A stretch of DNA of 34,823 nt from the IMG/VR virus record IMGVR_UViG_3300042291_000529, positions 1 to 34,823 of that record, one strand, 5' to 3'. The stretch's first letter is position 1. Each line of letters begins with the position of its first letter. Source of the stretch: a virus. Shown piece after piece: positions 1 through 7,485 of the stretch. The notes under the pieces are model-generated. The model was not told the origin of the DNA, did not search any database, and was given only the letters and a program-made list of their open reading frames with translations. The translations under genes were made by a program, and so were the position numbers.

Positions 1-1
1 G

Positions 2-295
2 GTCAACCCAAGAAAAAAAGAAAAAGGCGGGCTTAGACTCACTGAGCAAGGATTTGAATGTCTGCAACAGGCAGGTATCAAATGTTACGAAATTAGATTC
101 GATGAACCTATCTTTTTTACTAACAAACTGGCCATTTGGATTGATCAAAATATAGATTGCCCATTTTATTTGTCTAATAGAAAGATTTGGGTATTTGGAG
201 AAAAGATGGCTGTCAAATTAGTGTTGTTTTCTGGCAACATTGCAAAATACCAAAGAGCGCAGGAAAGATTTAAAGAAAAACAGAAAATCACTTGA
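2..295 (+). CDS. Conserved small phage protein, 5'-partial
   Basis: An open frame enters from the left edge and ends at TGA 293-295, giving 97 visible residues. It begins VNPRKKEKGGLRLTEQGFEC and contains the segments CYEIRFDEP, FFTNKLAIWIDQ and KMAVKLVLFSGNIAKYQRAQ. The pattern of a basic start followed by an alternating hydrophobic/charged body is that of the small (about 90-100 residue) conserved hypothetical proteins of T4-like marine phages. I recognise the family by its look only and know no function for it. The true start lies at or just before the window edge, and probably only a few residues are missing. The -35 box of the next gene's promoter overlaps its stop codon. No signal peptide, membrane segment or catalytic motif is visible. 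Confidence 0.7.
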   Translation, partial: VNPRKKEKGGLRLTEQGFECLQQAGIKCYEIRFDEPIFFTNKLAIWIDQNIDCPFYLSNRKIWVFGEKMAVKLVLFSGNIAKYQRAQERFKEKQKIT

Positions 296-320
296 CAAAG
301 TGCAAGATCTTTGCTATACT
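292..320 (+). promoter_or_regulatory. Strong sigma70-type promoter with extended -10
   Basis: TTGACA (292-297) is followed after exactly 17 bases by TATACT (315-320). A TG one base upstream of the -10 hexamer (312-313) makes it an extended -10. The predicted start is near 327, leaving a leader of about 44 bases before the ATPase ATG at 371. This is a host RNA polymerase type promoter, so the gene is probably read before the late phase. The -35 box overlaps the TGA of the preceding gene. Confidence 0.85.
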
Positions 321-370
321 AGTAACACTGTAAACAACTTACTTCAACAGTTTTTTTAGAAAGAAGCACT

Positions 371-1453
371 ATGTCAGAGAAACTTTCCGCCAATCGTACA
401 GTTAGTCCTAACGAAGCTAAAGCAGCCATTCGTAAATGTATGAAAAAACAACGCCCTGTTTTCATGTGGGGCCCTCCCGGTATTGGTAAATCCGATATTG
501 TTAAGCAATTAGGCGCTGAGCAAGATCGTAATGTAATTGATGTCCGTTTGAGCCTTTGGGAACCTACAGATATTAAAGGTATTCCATTTTACAATGCTAA
601 CTTGGGTACAATGAGCTGGGCTCCTCCATTGGAATTCCCTAGCGATCCAGAAGATACTTCTATCTTGTTCTTAGATGAACTAAACTCTGCGGCGCCGGCT
701 ACTCAGGCGGCAGCTTATCAGTTGATTTTGAATCGCCGTGTAGGTACTTACATTTTGCCAAAAGGTGTAACTATTGTTGCTGCCGGCAACCGCGAAACTG
801 ACAAAGGTGTTACATTCCGTATGCCTGCTCCGTTGGCAAACCGTTTCCTGCACGTTGAACTCCGTTGCGATTTTGAAGATTGGCACCAGTGGGCTGTTAG
901 CAATCGCGTTCACGAACAAGTTGTAGGTTATTTGGGTTTTGCCAAGCAAGACTTGTACGACTTCGATCCAAAGAGTTCTAGCAAGGCATTTGCTACTCCC
1001 CGTTCTTGGATGTTTGTTAGCGAGTTGTTGGAAGAAGATGATGTTGCAGATAACACATTGACTGATTTGATTGCAGGTGCTGTTGGTGAAGGTCTTGCTG
1101 TTAAGTTCATGGCTCACCGTAAGGTTGCTAAACAAATGCCTAAGCCAGAAGATATTTTGGCAGGTAAAATTAAGAAGTCAGAGATTAAAGAAATCTCAGC
1201 AATGTACTCATTGACAATTAGCCTGTGCTACGAGCTTCAAGAAGCTGATCGTAAGAAGGCTAAGGATTGGGATGTTATGGCAGATAACTTCTTTGGATTC
1301 ATGATGGATAATTTCCCAACTGAATTAGTCGTTATGGGTGCAAAGGTTGCGTTGACTAACTATCAACTGCCGTTTGATGCTAGCAAATTGAAGAACTTTG
1401 ACAAGTTCCACGATAAGTACGGCAAGTATATTATCCAAGCAATGGAAGGCTAA
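371..1453 (+). CDS. MoxR-like AAA+ ATPase
   Basis: A 360-residue AAA+ ATPase of the MoxR / dynein-related (AAA_5) type. Visible motifs are Walker A GPPGIGKS (residues 34-41), Walker B ILFLDE (98-103), a sensor-1 asparagine in VAAGN (N140), and an arginine-finger-like ANRF (R158). MoxR ATPases usually act with a VWA-domain partner to remodel or activate protein complexes, often during metal insertion or complex assembly. The next gene encodes a VWA protein, so the two probably work together (inference); the target is unknown. The ATG at 371 has only a purine-rich AGAAAGAAG upstream (358-366), but it is the first ATG after a strong promoter. A terminator follows directly, so the gene can be expressed alone. 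All 15 arginine codons I located are CGT or CGC. A CobS-type cobaltochelatase subunit is a possible relative but less likely, since no CobT-like partner is seen. Confidence 0.88.
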   Translation: MSEKLSANRTVSPNEAKAAIRKCMKKQRPVFMWGPPGIGKSDIVKQLGAEQDRNVIDVRLSLWEPTDIKGIPFYNANLGTMSWAPPLEFPSDPEDTSILFLDELNSAAPATQAAAYQLILNRRVGTYILPKGVTIVAAGNRETDKGVTFRMPAPLANRFLHVELRCDFEDWHQWAVSNRVHEQVVGYLGFAKQDLYDFDPKSSSKAFATPRSWMFVSELLEEDDVADNTLTDLIAGAVGEGLAVKFMAHRKVAKQMPKPEDILAGKIKKSEIKEISAMYSLTISLCYELQEADRKKAKDWDVMADNFFGFMMDNFPTELVVMGAKVALTNYQLPFDASKLKNFDKFHDKYGKYIIQAMEG

Positions 1454-1457
1454 AATT

Positions 1458-1478
1458 GGACCCTGCGGGGTCCTTTTT
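1458..1478 (+). terminator. Rho-independent terminator after the AAA+ ATPase
   Basis: A perfect 6-bp GC-rich stem, GGACCC (1458-1463) with GGGTCC (1468-1473), has a TGCG tetraloop and is followed by five T (1474-1478). It starts four bases after the ATPase stop codon. It insulates the ATPase transcript from the VWA gene, which has its own promoter just downstream. Confidence 0.88.
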
Positions 1479-1480
1479 GC

Positions 1481-1509
1481 TTGCTCTTTTGATAAATTGA
1501 CTATATAAT
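1481..1509 (+). promoter_or_regulatory. Sigma70-type promoter for the VWA/metallopeptidase gene
   Basis: A perfect -10 TATAAT (1504-1509) lies 17 bases after a partial -35 TTGCTC (1481-1486). The expected start is near 1516. A good ribosome site, AGGAG (1525-1529), precedes the ATG at 1535. The promoter lies between the terminator of the ATPase gene and the next start codon. The -35 box is weak, so it may be less active than the promoter at 292-320. Confidence 0.65.
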
Positions 1510-1534
1510 AGTATTATCGCAACTAGGAGTTATT

Positions 1535-2791
1535 ATGACAGTAATGAAAACTGAAAAACAAAAGAAACAAGATTGGACTGGTAAGGAATTTACCTCTGCC
1601 GAAAAAGCAAAGATTTTGGATAAACTTATTACCGCACGAGTTGGTCTGTTGCTCCGACATCCGTTTTTTGGTAATTTAGCTACTCGTCTTAAAATGATAG
1701 ATGCATCGGATTGGTGCAATACACTAGCCACAGATGGTCGTAACTTCTATTTCAATTACGGTTTTGTAAACAAGCTCACTCCTAAAGAAGCAGAGTTTGG
1801 TTTTGCACACGAAGTTCTACATAATGTATTTGATCACATGGGACGTCGTGATAGCCGCGATCCACAGTTGTCAAACATTGCCGCCGACTTTGCCACTAAC
1901 CAAATTCTTAAAGATGAAAGAATTGGTACAGTTCCTGCATTCATTAAGATTTTCCAGGACGACAAATATCGTGGCATGAGCTATGAACAGATCTATGATG
2001 ACCTGTATGAGAAGGCAGAGAAGATTGATATTGGTTCACTAGGTGAATTGTTAGACGAGCACCTGGACGGAGAAGGGGACGGAGAAGGGGAAGATGGAGA
2101 AGAAATTGACGGTAAAGGCAAAGGTCGTCCAAAACTTACTGCTGAAGAAAAGAAACAGATCCGTGATGAGATCAAAGAAGCTATGGTAGCGGCTGCTCAA
2201 TCGGCAGGTGCTGGTAAAGTGCCGGCAGGTGTACAGCGTATGATTAGTGACTTTACAGAACCAAAGATGGACTGGCGTCAACTTTTACGTATGAATATCC
2301 AAAGTATTCTTAAGAGTAACTTTAGCTTCAGCCGCCCTAACCGTAAGTCGCAACATTGCGGTGCAATTTTGCCAGGTATGATGAACGAAGAAACTATTGA
2401 TGTGTCAGTGGCAATTGACATGTCAGGTAGTATTTCAGACAAAATGGCTAAAGACTTCCTAAGCGAAGTTAAAGGTATTATGGATGAATACACTGACTTT
2501 AAATTGGACCTGTGGTGTTTTGATACGCAAGTGTACAACTATGCTCAATTCACTGGCGATACTGCTGAAGACATTCTACACTACGAAGTTAAAGGTGGTG
2601 GCGGAACTGACTTTGATGCCAATTATGAATTTATGAAGGAAGAAGGCATTGAGCCCAAGAAATTCATTATGTTTACTGACGGATATCCATGCGGTAGCTG
2701 GGGCGACGAAGATTATTGTGATGCATTGTTTGTTATTCACGGAAATGACAGTATCGTTTCTCCGTTCGGTCAGACAGCCTATTATAAATAA
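1535..2791 (+). CDS. DUF2201-type metallopeptidase-like / VWA-domain protein
   Basis: A 418-residue protein with the layout of the COG3864/DUF2201 family. The N-terminal domain carries HEVLH (92-96), followed by H101, a zincin-like HExxH signature. An acidic Gly/Asp/Glu linker (about 174-195) and a charged helical stretch lead to a C-terminal von Willebrand A domain. The metal-ion-dependent adhesion site looks complete: DMSGS (295-299), T358 in GGGGTDF, and D382 in FTDG. In cells such proteins are encoded beside MoxR ATPases, as here, and the VWA domain is thought to present substrates to the ATPase ring. The peptidase activity is predicted only. AGGAG at 1525-1529 supports the ATG at 1535. 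Arginine codons are nearly all CGN, as in the ATPase. The linker is encoded by a short GGAGAAGGGGA-type tandem repeat (about 2069-2091). No signal peptide is seen, so a cytoplasmic role is likely. Confidence 0.87.
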   Translation: MTVMKTEKQKKQDWTGKEFTSAEKAKILDKLITARVGLLLRHPFFGNLATRLKMIDASDWCNTLATDGRNFYFNYGFVNKLTPKEAEFGFAHEVLHNVFDHMGRRDSRDPQLSNIAADFATNQILKDERIGTVPAFIKIFQDDKYRGMSYEQIYDDLYEKAEKIDIGSLGELLDEHLDGEGDGEGEDGEEIDGKGKGRPKLTAEEKKQIRDEIKEAMVAAAQSAGAGKVPAGVQRMISDFTEPKMDWRQLLRMNIQSILKSNFSFSRPNRKSQHCGAILPGMMNEETIDVSVAIDMSGSISDKMAKDFLSEVKGIMDEYTDFKLDLWCFDTQVYNYAQFTGDTAEDILHYEVKGGGGTDFDANYEFMKEEGIEPKKFIMFTDGYPCGSWGDEDYCDALFVIHGNDSIVSPFGQTAYYK

Positions 2792-2803
2792 AGTAGGTAC
2801 ATA

Positions 2804-3100
2804 ATGTCGCTAAATAGAGGGACAGTTAATGCGTTGAGTGTTTTGGGATTTAGGAAACTATCCTTTATTCCAGAACATTTTGCCAGACTCTCTATTGATC
2901 ATAGGATAGATGTTAAAGCAGTAGAATATTGGATAGAGTACAATCTTAATAGTAGGTACTCAGTTCAAATAAATTACGGGCTGGATCATACCAGGAAAAT
3001 TTTAGAAATTACTGAAATTGGTATGGAAGATCCTAAAGAACTAACTATGTTATCACTAGGGTGTCATCATTTACATAAGAAAATAAAGGATAATTTTTAA
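2804..3100 (+). CDS. Hypothetical protein, 98 residues
   Basis: A small soluble protein with no recognised motif. It starts MSLNRGTVNALSVLGF and has a Tyr/Ile-rich middle (AVEYWIEYNLNSRYSVQINY) and a His/Lys-rich end (GCHHLHKKIKDNF). It begins 12 bases after the VWA gene stop, with a weak TAGG (2794-2797) as ribosome site, and is probably cotranscribed with that gene. All six of its arginine codons are AGA or AGG. This is the opposite of the two genes before it, which argues for a different expression level or origin. No membrane segment or catalytic residues are evident, and I do not assign a function. Confidence 0.65.
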   Translation: MSLNRGTVNALSVLGFRKLSFIPEHFARLSIDHRIDVKAVEYWIEYNLNSRYSVQINYGLDHTRKILEITEIGMEDPKELTMLSLGCHHLHKKIKDNF

Positions 3101-3101
3101 A

Positions 3102-3338
3102 ATGGAAAATCAAGAAGCACAAGTAACCAGCGAAGCAGTTGGTGGAGAAGCTCAAGGGGCACCTGCTCCTGAATTAACAATTACAGATTTAATCAACATT
3201 CGATCAGTTGTTGATGTTGCAGTTCGTCGTGGCGCATTTGGTGCTACCGAGGCATCTGCGGTAGGGGCTGCATTTGATAAGTTAAACACTTTTTTAAATG
3301 CTGTTGCGCCTGCTAAGACTGATCAACCGGCAGAATAA
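3102..3338 (+). CDS. Conserved small phage protein, 78 residues
   Basis: A small acidic protein in two parts. A disordered Gln/Glu/Ala/Pro-rich N-terminus (residues 1-24) precedes a compact helical part, LTITDLINIRSVVDVAVRRG followed by AFGATEASAVGAAFDKLNTF. This helical pattern, with a DL...I..V.D.A..RGAF core, is one I associate with small conserved hypothetical proteins of T4-like marine phages; the function is unknown. The start lies one base after the previous stop. AAAGGA (3085-3090), inside the end of the previous gene, can serve as ribosome site, so the two genes are probably translated in a coupled way. The next gene follows after 12 bases. Confidence 0.72.
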   Translation: MENQEAQVTSEAVGGEAQGAPAPELTITDLINIRSVVDVAVRRGAFGATEASAVGAAFDKLNTFLNAVAPAKTDQPAE

Positions 3339-3350
3339 AAGGAGAATCGC

Positions 3351-3941
3351 ATGAAACATGTGGGAAAAATGAAAAACAACTCAGCTAGAGTTGCTGTAGC
3401 GTATAGAACTATTCCTGGCGACGCAATGAGCGCTTTGGTAATCGGTACTACCGGCCTAGGCGATGCATATCACGATGCTCTTATGGCATTGATTGAAAGC
3501 GACACTGGTCAACAGGCAAATGAACTGGCGGATGTATTAGCAACTAGGAGATTTCCAGACGGAACTGTAATGTTAAGTTGGCTACATGCTCACGGACATC
3601 TTAAAAAAGTTCCCACTAGTCTTGTGTTGATGACTCAGAACTCGCAATCTTCTATTCCGCTCGACGAACTCAATGTTGTTATTGCAGAACAAAAAGGTGT
3701 TAGTCTAGATGAACTCGCTGTAAGTGAGGAAGGTAAGCCTAAAGATAAAAAAGCAAAAGCGGCTAAGGAAGAAATTATTATTCCCGAAGTAGTCGAAGCA
3801 GTCAGTACTAAGGCACTAACACCTATTGAAATGAGATCAAAGGCTGATAAACTTTTCAAAGAAGCACAAGCTCTACGCAAACAGGCAGACGCTATTGATC
3901 CGCCTAAAAGTAAAAAACAACAAACTGTAGAAGCTGAATAA
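3351..3941 (+). CDS. Conserved T4-like phage protein, 196 residues
   Basis: A protein in two parts. The N-terminal globular region (about 1-125) starts MKHVGKMKNNSARVAVAYRT and includes PGDAMSALVIGTTGLGDAYH and RRFPDGTVMLSWLHAHGHLK. After a Lys/Ala/Glu-rich charged linker (about 126-150) comes a helical tail, LTPIEMRSKADKLFKEAQAL followed by RKQADAIDPPK, likely a coiled coil. I recognise this two-part protein as a conserved hypothetical of T4-like marine phages; its role is unknown. The start has the best ribosome site of the small-gene group, AAAGGAG (3338-3344). Its stop overlaps the thyA start by one base (TAATG at 3939-3943). That coupling suggests co-expression with nucleotide metabolism but does not prove a shared function. 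Confidence 0.78.
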   Translation: MKHVGKMKNNSARVAVAYRTIPGDAMSALVIGTTGLGDAYHDALMALIESDTGQQANELADVLATRRFPDGTVMLSWLHAHGHLKKVPTSLVLMTQNSQSSIPLDELNVVIAEQKGVSLDELAVSEEGKPKDKKAKAAKEEIIIPEVVEAVSTKALTPIEMRSKADKLFKEAQALRKQADAIDPPKSKKQQTVEAE

Positions 3942-4822
3942 TGCATCCAGATCATGTTTACCTAAACGCTCTAAAAAATATTCTAGAGAACGGTGATGAT
4001 CGGCCTGATCGCACAGGGGTAGGTACACGAGGTATCTTTGGCCTTCAAATGAGATTCGATCTTACTGAAGGCTTTCCTGCTATTACTACAAAAAAGTTAG
4101 CATGGAAGGCCTGCGTCAGTGAACTACTTTGGTTCATTGAAGGCAGTGGAGACGAAAATCGTTTGAAGGAAATTTTGCACGGTGAACGGTACAGTGAAAA
4201 GAAAACTATCTGGTCAGATAATGCTTCTGCTCCATATTGGGTGAATAAGAGACTGCAACGACATCCTGGAGATCTAGGCCGAGTGTACGGCGTTCAATGG
4301 CGTAGATGGCGGAAACCATTAGTGCGTATCAACAAAGTTGTTTTACAAAATCATGACCAATTGCTAGAATTAATTGACGGAATCAAGAACGATCCTTATA
4401 GTCGTAGGCATATTATAACAGCTTGGAATCCAGGTGAACTTGACTTAATGGCATTGCCCCCATGTCATATGATGAGTCAATTTTATGTTAATAACGGTAA
4501 ACTAAGTTGTCAAATGTATCAACGTTCGGCAGACATGTTTCTTGGAGTGCCTTTTAACATTGCAAGTTACGCATTGTTCACTCACATGTTAGCACAGGTG
4601 TGTAATTTAGAAGTTGGGGATTTGATTATTACTATTGGTGATGCACACATCTACAATAATCACTTTGAACAGGTTAAAGAACAATTGACACGTGACCCAC
4701 TGCCATTGGCAAGATTAGAATTAAATCCAGAAATTTCTGTAATAACAGATTTTGAAATGGAAGATATTGAACTAGCAGATTATCAAAGTCACGATGCAAT
4801 TAAAGCACCAATGGCAGTTTAG
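3941..4822 (+). CDS. thyA: Thymidylate synthase (ThyA type)
   Basis: A 293-residue folate-dependent thymidylate synthase, which methylates dUMP to dTMP using methylenetetrahydrofolate and supplies dTTP for phage DNA synthesis. Visible family residues are R24 in DRTG, the arginine pair R155-R156 in SRRHI (phosphate binding across the dimer), the catalytic cysteine C175 in ALPPCHMM, D198 in RSADMFLG, N206 in FNIASY, and H236/Y238 in GDAHIYNN. The C-terminus IKAPMAV matches the usual ending of the family. Length is normal (E. coli 264, T4 Td 286), and no intron or intein interrupts it, unlike T4 td. The start codon shares its A with the stop of the preceding gene (TAATG), so translation is probably coupled. 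The 3' end overlaps the converging tail-fibre gene by four bases. Confidence 0.97.
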   Translation: MHPDHVYLNALKNILENGDDRPDRTGVGTRGIFGLQMRFDLTEGFPAITTKKLAWKACVSELLWFIEGSGDENRLKEILHGERYSEKKTIWSDNASAPYWVNKRLQRHPGDLGRVYGVQWRRWRKPLVRINKVVLQNHDQLLELIDGIKNDPYSRRHIITAWNPGELDLMALPPCHMMSQFYVNNGKLSCQMYQRSADMFLGVPFNIASYALFTHMLAQVCNLEVGDLIITIGDAHIYNNHFEQVKEQLTRDPLPLARLELNPEISVITDFEMEDIELADYQSHDAIKAPMAV

Positions 4823-6087
4823 ACCTTAACTTCAATCACACCAAAGCCTTCGGATTTATCTTCGAGGGCTTTTCCTATTACTGCTCCGCTAAAAACATTT
4901 TGTCCAACACAGGCATATCCCGGATGTGCGCTAGTTACTAGTAGATCGCCCTTCTTAATAGGACCAATAACTTTGCACGAAACGCGACCTTTTAAGGCAA
5001 TATAGGGGTGAGTTTCGTTGGTTCCTGCCTCGGAATTCATCATATAGGCTGGATTTTTACTTACTATACCCGCTACCCTTGTATCAGCATAAATTGCGGT
5101 AACGGTAACTTCGTTATCTCCGCCAACTACTAACACGGTACCTGGGTCATAGACTGCATCTGCTTCATATCGTTCAGCAAGGTCTGCATATAGCGCAGAT
5201 GATGCAACAGTGGTTAAAATATTAGTAGCAGGATTATATGTTATTCCATTATCTATGTATGCAGCATTAGTAGTTGAATTAATAAATGTAACATAAAATT
5301 GTTGATTAGTTGCGGTTGTATTAGCCGTAATACCGGAGGCAGCAGTTGCAACGTCAGCATGTAATGAGCTCAACGATTCGGCTGCGGTGCCCCAAAAATA
5401 ACTGCTAGTTGACAATCCGGTAATTTCACTCCTAGATGATCCGGTTATAGGATCAGCACCTGCTAGTGTAAAACCTTTTACAATTTTTGTAAAATTAGTA
5501 GTAATAGAGGGATAAGTAGGAGATACAGAATAATCACCTGACATATTATAAGTTTCTGCAGATACAATAGCAACAACTTCGTCGTTTGTACCTAACACAG
5601 CTTTGATATTGAATACTGGAAGGTCGGGAGCTAGTACATCATATTCAAAATCACCACGCCACTGTGCCTTAATGTTAGCACCAGTAGCCGGTCCAACAAC
5701 TATCCATTCTGTACCGGTCCACACCTTTAATTGGTTTGATATTGTATCAAACCATAAGTCACCTATTGTAGAATCGCTAGGAATAGTTTCACCAGTATTC
5801 GATACTGCCAATGTTTTAAATTTAGCTGCAATTGTTCCACTAGCTTCCGCATAACACACATTTAATGTGTTAGTTGTATTATTGTACCAGGTCTGCCCTA
5901 TTAAAGGAGTTGCAGGTGGAGTGCTATTTGAAAAATTTTCTAATAATTTTAAAAAGTTTTCATTTTGAATTTCACCGTAACCAGAATAGTTTCTTCCTAC
6001 AAATATTAAATCAGTAGTTTGATCTAAAGAAGCATCTTGTACTATTGTAAGTTGCTGCCCATTTGTTTTGTTTATAATATATGACAT
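4819..6087 (-). CDS. Tail-fibre-like protein 1, with conserved C-terminal fibre domain
   Basis: A 422-residue structural protein, the last gene of the minus-strand operon. The N-terminal module (about 25-135) is shared with the next two genes upstream in the operon. It contains DLIFVGRNYSGYGEIQNENF, GQTWYNN (64-70), GDLWFDTISNQLKVW (109-123) and VVGPA (130-134). The middle is low-complexity Ser/Thr/Ala. The C-terminal domain (301-422) begins ADLAERYEADAVYDPGTVLV and contains VAGIVSKNPAYMMNS and GRVSCKVIGPIKKGD. This type of terminal domain occurs on many phage tail fibres and looks like the self-cleaving (peptidase G2/IMC-like) or chaperone-like fibre tips; that comparison is inference. Likely role: host contact at the baseplate. 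The ribosome site is AAGAG before the ATG. Its stop overlaps thyA tail to tail. Confidence 0.8.
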   Translation of the reverse strand: MSYIINKTNGQQLTIVQDASLDQTTDLIFVGRNYSGYGEIQNENFLKLLENFSNSTPPATPLIGQTWYNNTTNTLNVCYAEASGTIAAKFKTLAVSNTGETIPSDSTIGDLWFDTISNQLKVWTGTEWIVVGPATGANIKAQWRGDFEYDVLAPDLPVFNIKAVLGTNDEVVAIVSAETYNMSGDYSVSPTYPSITTNFTKIVKGFTLAGADPITGSSRSEITGLSTSSYFWGTAAESLSSLHADVATAASGITANTTATNQQFYVTFINSTTNAAYIDNGITYNPATNILTTVASSALYADLAERYEADAVYDPGTVLVVGGDNEVTVTAIYADTRVAGIVSKNPAYMMNSEAGTNETHPYIALKGRVSCKVIGPIKKGDLLVTSAHPGYACVGQNVFSGAVIGKALEDKSEGFGVIEVKV

Positions 6088-6098
6088 TTAATATTCTC

Positions 6099-7484
6099 TT
6101 AAGGTCTAACGGCAGTAAAATCTACCTGCCTATTGTGATTAGTTGCAACAAAGTTGAAGTAGATAACATAGTTAGTAGTAGTACTAACAGTATCAGGATT
6201 AGTAATAGTAATAGATCCGGACGTGTATTCGCCGTATGCATTTAATATTTGAGTTCCTGAAGATATTGCTGCTATGGGTGGAGTAGATGCAGTATAGCTG
6301 AATCGAGAATACGGAACACCGCCAGTGACTTTGATGAAGAACGGAATACCTACAGTTATTGGATCACTAATTGTGCCTATCTCAGAAGTAGAAGTAGTGC
6401 CAACACTATCAGTTCTAATTATTTCATTCCAAGCAGGTTTCACAATATTAATATTTGCAGTAGGTGCCCACAACCAGGTCACTTGTCCAACAGTAGAAGT
6501 ACTAGTTGCAGTAAAGGTGTAAGGATGATTATTTAAAGGTTCCCACCAACTGAAATTTTGCTGTGAATAAGTCGTAGTTAATTCAAACTGTCTGACTGAC
6601 GTTTCTGTATTATATACACAAATAACTGATGCTCTAGTATTTCTCGGTGTAGATATAGTATCAAACATTCTTGCTAAACTATTAGCAATCGCATAATTTG
6701 CATTATTGTATGAGGTCAGGTTAGTATTGGTCAAACTAAAACTACTAGTTGTCATAGTAGCAGTATATGTACCATAAGGAGTTATATCAAAATACGCAGA
6801 TAAGGTAATTGGCGCTAAAACTTCTTGACCTTTAATATATATGCGACCTAAGACTTCCAAATCTTGTAATAACGTAACGCCTTTTTTAATAGATCTCGGT
6901 TGTCCTTCATACTGGGTTCCGGCAAGATATACCGTCGATGAAGAAGCAGTCATATTAAATGCTTCTTCCGAAATTAATCCAGCATATTCACCATAAGAAT
7001 TAATTAAACTAACCTTAATTGGATTAGGCAATTCTCCATTACGGATAGGTCCCGGTGGAGGCAATATACCAAATTGACCTAACAGGCCGGAAGTAGCAGG
7101 CCCTACTAAATTGTAACTGTTGCCATCCCATACTTTTAATTGAGTATTAATAGTGTCATACCAAAAATCACCAGTGCTAGTTGTAATAGGAGCAGTCCCG
7201 CTAACATGAGATCCGTATGTAGGCTGAAAAGATGATCCGTCATATACTGTTAATCGTTTTGCAGTTTTATTAAACCAAAGCTGACCAGTTTGAGGACTTC
7301 TTGGTTCTTCATTTTCAGGAGCTGCAAAACTGGTCAATAGTCTAACTAGATTGGTGTTGTAATACTCACCGTAGTTGTTTACATTTTTTCCTATTAGATC
7401 TAAGCTAGTGGAAAAGGTATCAACATCACCAACTGCAATAGTTGATAATACTGTTCCGTCGTTATTATATATTGTGTAGGCCAT
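6099..7484 (-). CDS. Tail-fibre-like protein 2, paralogous N-terminal module with Ig-like end
   Basis: A 461-residue structural protein sharing the N-terminal module of its neighbours: SLDLIGKNVNNYGEYYNTNL (27-46), GQLWFNK (67-73) and GDFWYDTINTQLKVWDG (105-121), then LVGPA (126-130). A third shared piece, LISEEAFNM followed by KKGVTL, comes after the VGPA. The rest is Thr/Ser/Asn-rich beta structure. The last 100 or so residues (ITVGIPFFIKVTGGVPYSRF ... SGSITITNPD) look like an Ig-like beta-sandwich, a fold common on phage surface proteins. It begins 12 bases (11-base gap) before the next gene in the operon and lies one base after the previous one. The ribosome site is weak (AAAGA). Its role is probably attachment or decoration of the tail. 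No enzymatic motif is visible. Confidence 0.75.
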   Translation of the reverse strand: MAYTIYNNDGTVLSTIAVGDVDTFSTSLDLIGKNVNNYGEYYNTNLVRLLTSFAAPENEEPRSPQTGQLWFNKTAKRLTVYDGSSFQPTYGSHVSGTAPITTSTGDFWYDTINTQLKVWDGNSYNLVGPATSGLLGQFGILPPPGPIRNGELPNPIKVSLINSYGEYAGLISEEAFNMTASSSTVYLAGTQYEGQPRSIKKGVTLLQDLEVLGRIYIKGQEVLAPITLSAYFDITPYGTYTATMTTSSFSLTNTNLTSYNNANYAIANSLARMFDTISTPRNTRASVICVYNTETSVRQFELTTTYSQQNFSWWEPLNNHPYTFTATSTSTVGQVTWLWAPTANINIVKPAWNEIIRTDSVGTTSTSEIGTISDPITVGIPFFIKVTGGVPYSRFSYTASTPPIAAISSGTQILNAYGEYTSGSITITNPDTVSTTTNYVIYFNFVATNHNRQVDFTAVRP

Positions 7485-7485
7485 T

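Noticed and set aside
680-1135. A 151-codon open frame on the minus strand inside the ATPase gene
   Set aside because: It lies fully opposite a gene with intact AAA+ motifs, has no ribosome site or promoter, and its translation lacks any recognisable pattern.
371-2791. Identification of the pair as CobS/CobT cobaltochelatase subunits, known in T4-like cyanophages
   Set aside because: The second protein has the HExxH plus VWA layout of DUF2201 proteins instead of CobT, and the ATPase is of the general MoxR type.
3941-4822. Intron or intein in thymidylate synthase, as in T4 td
   Set aside because: All conserved blocks are present in order in one frame at normal length.
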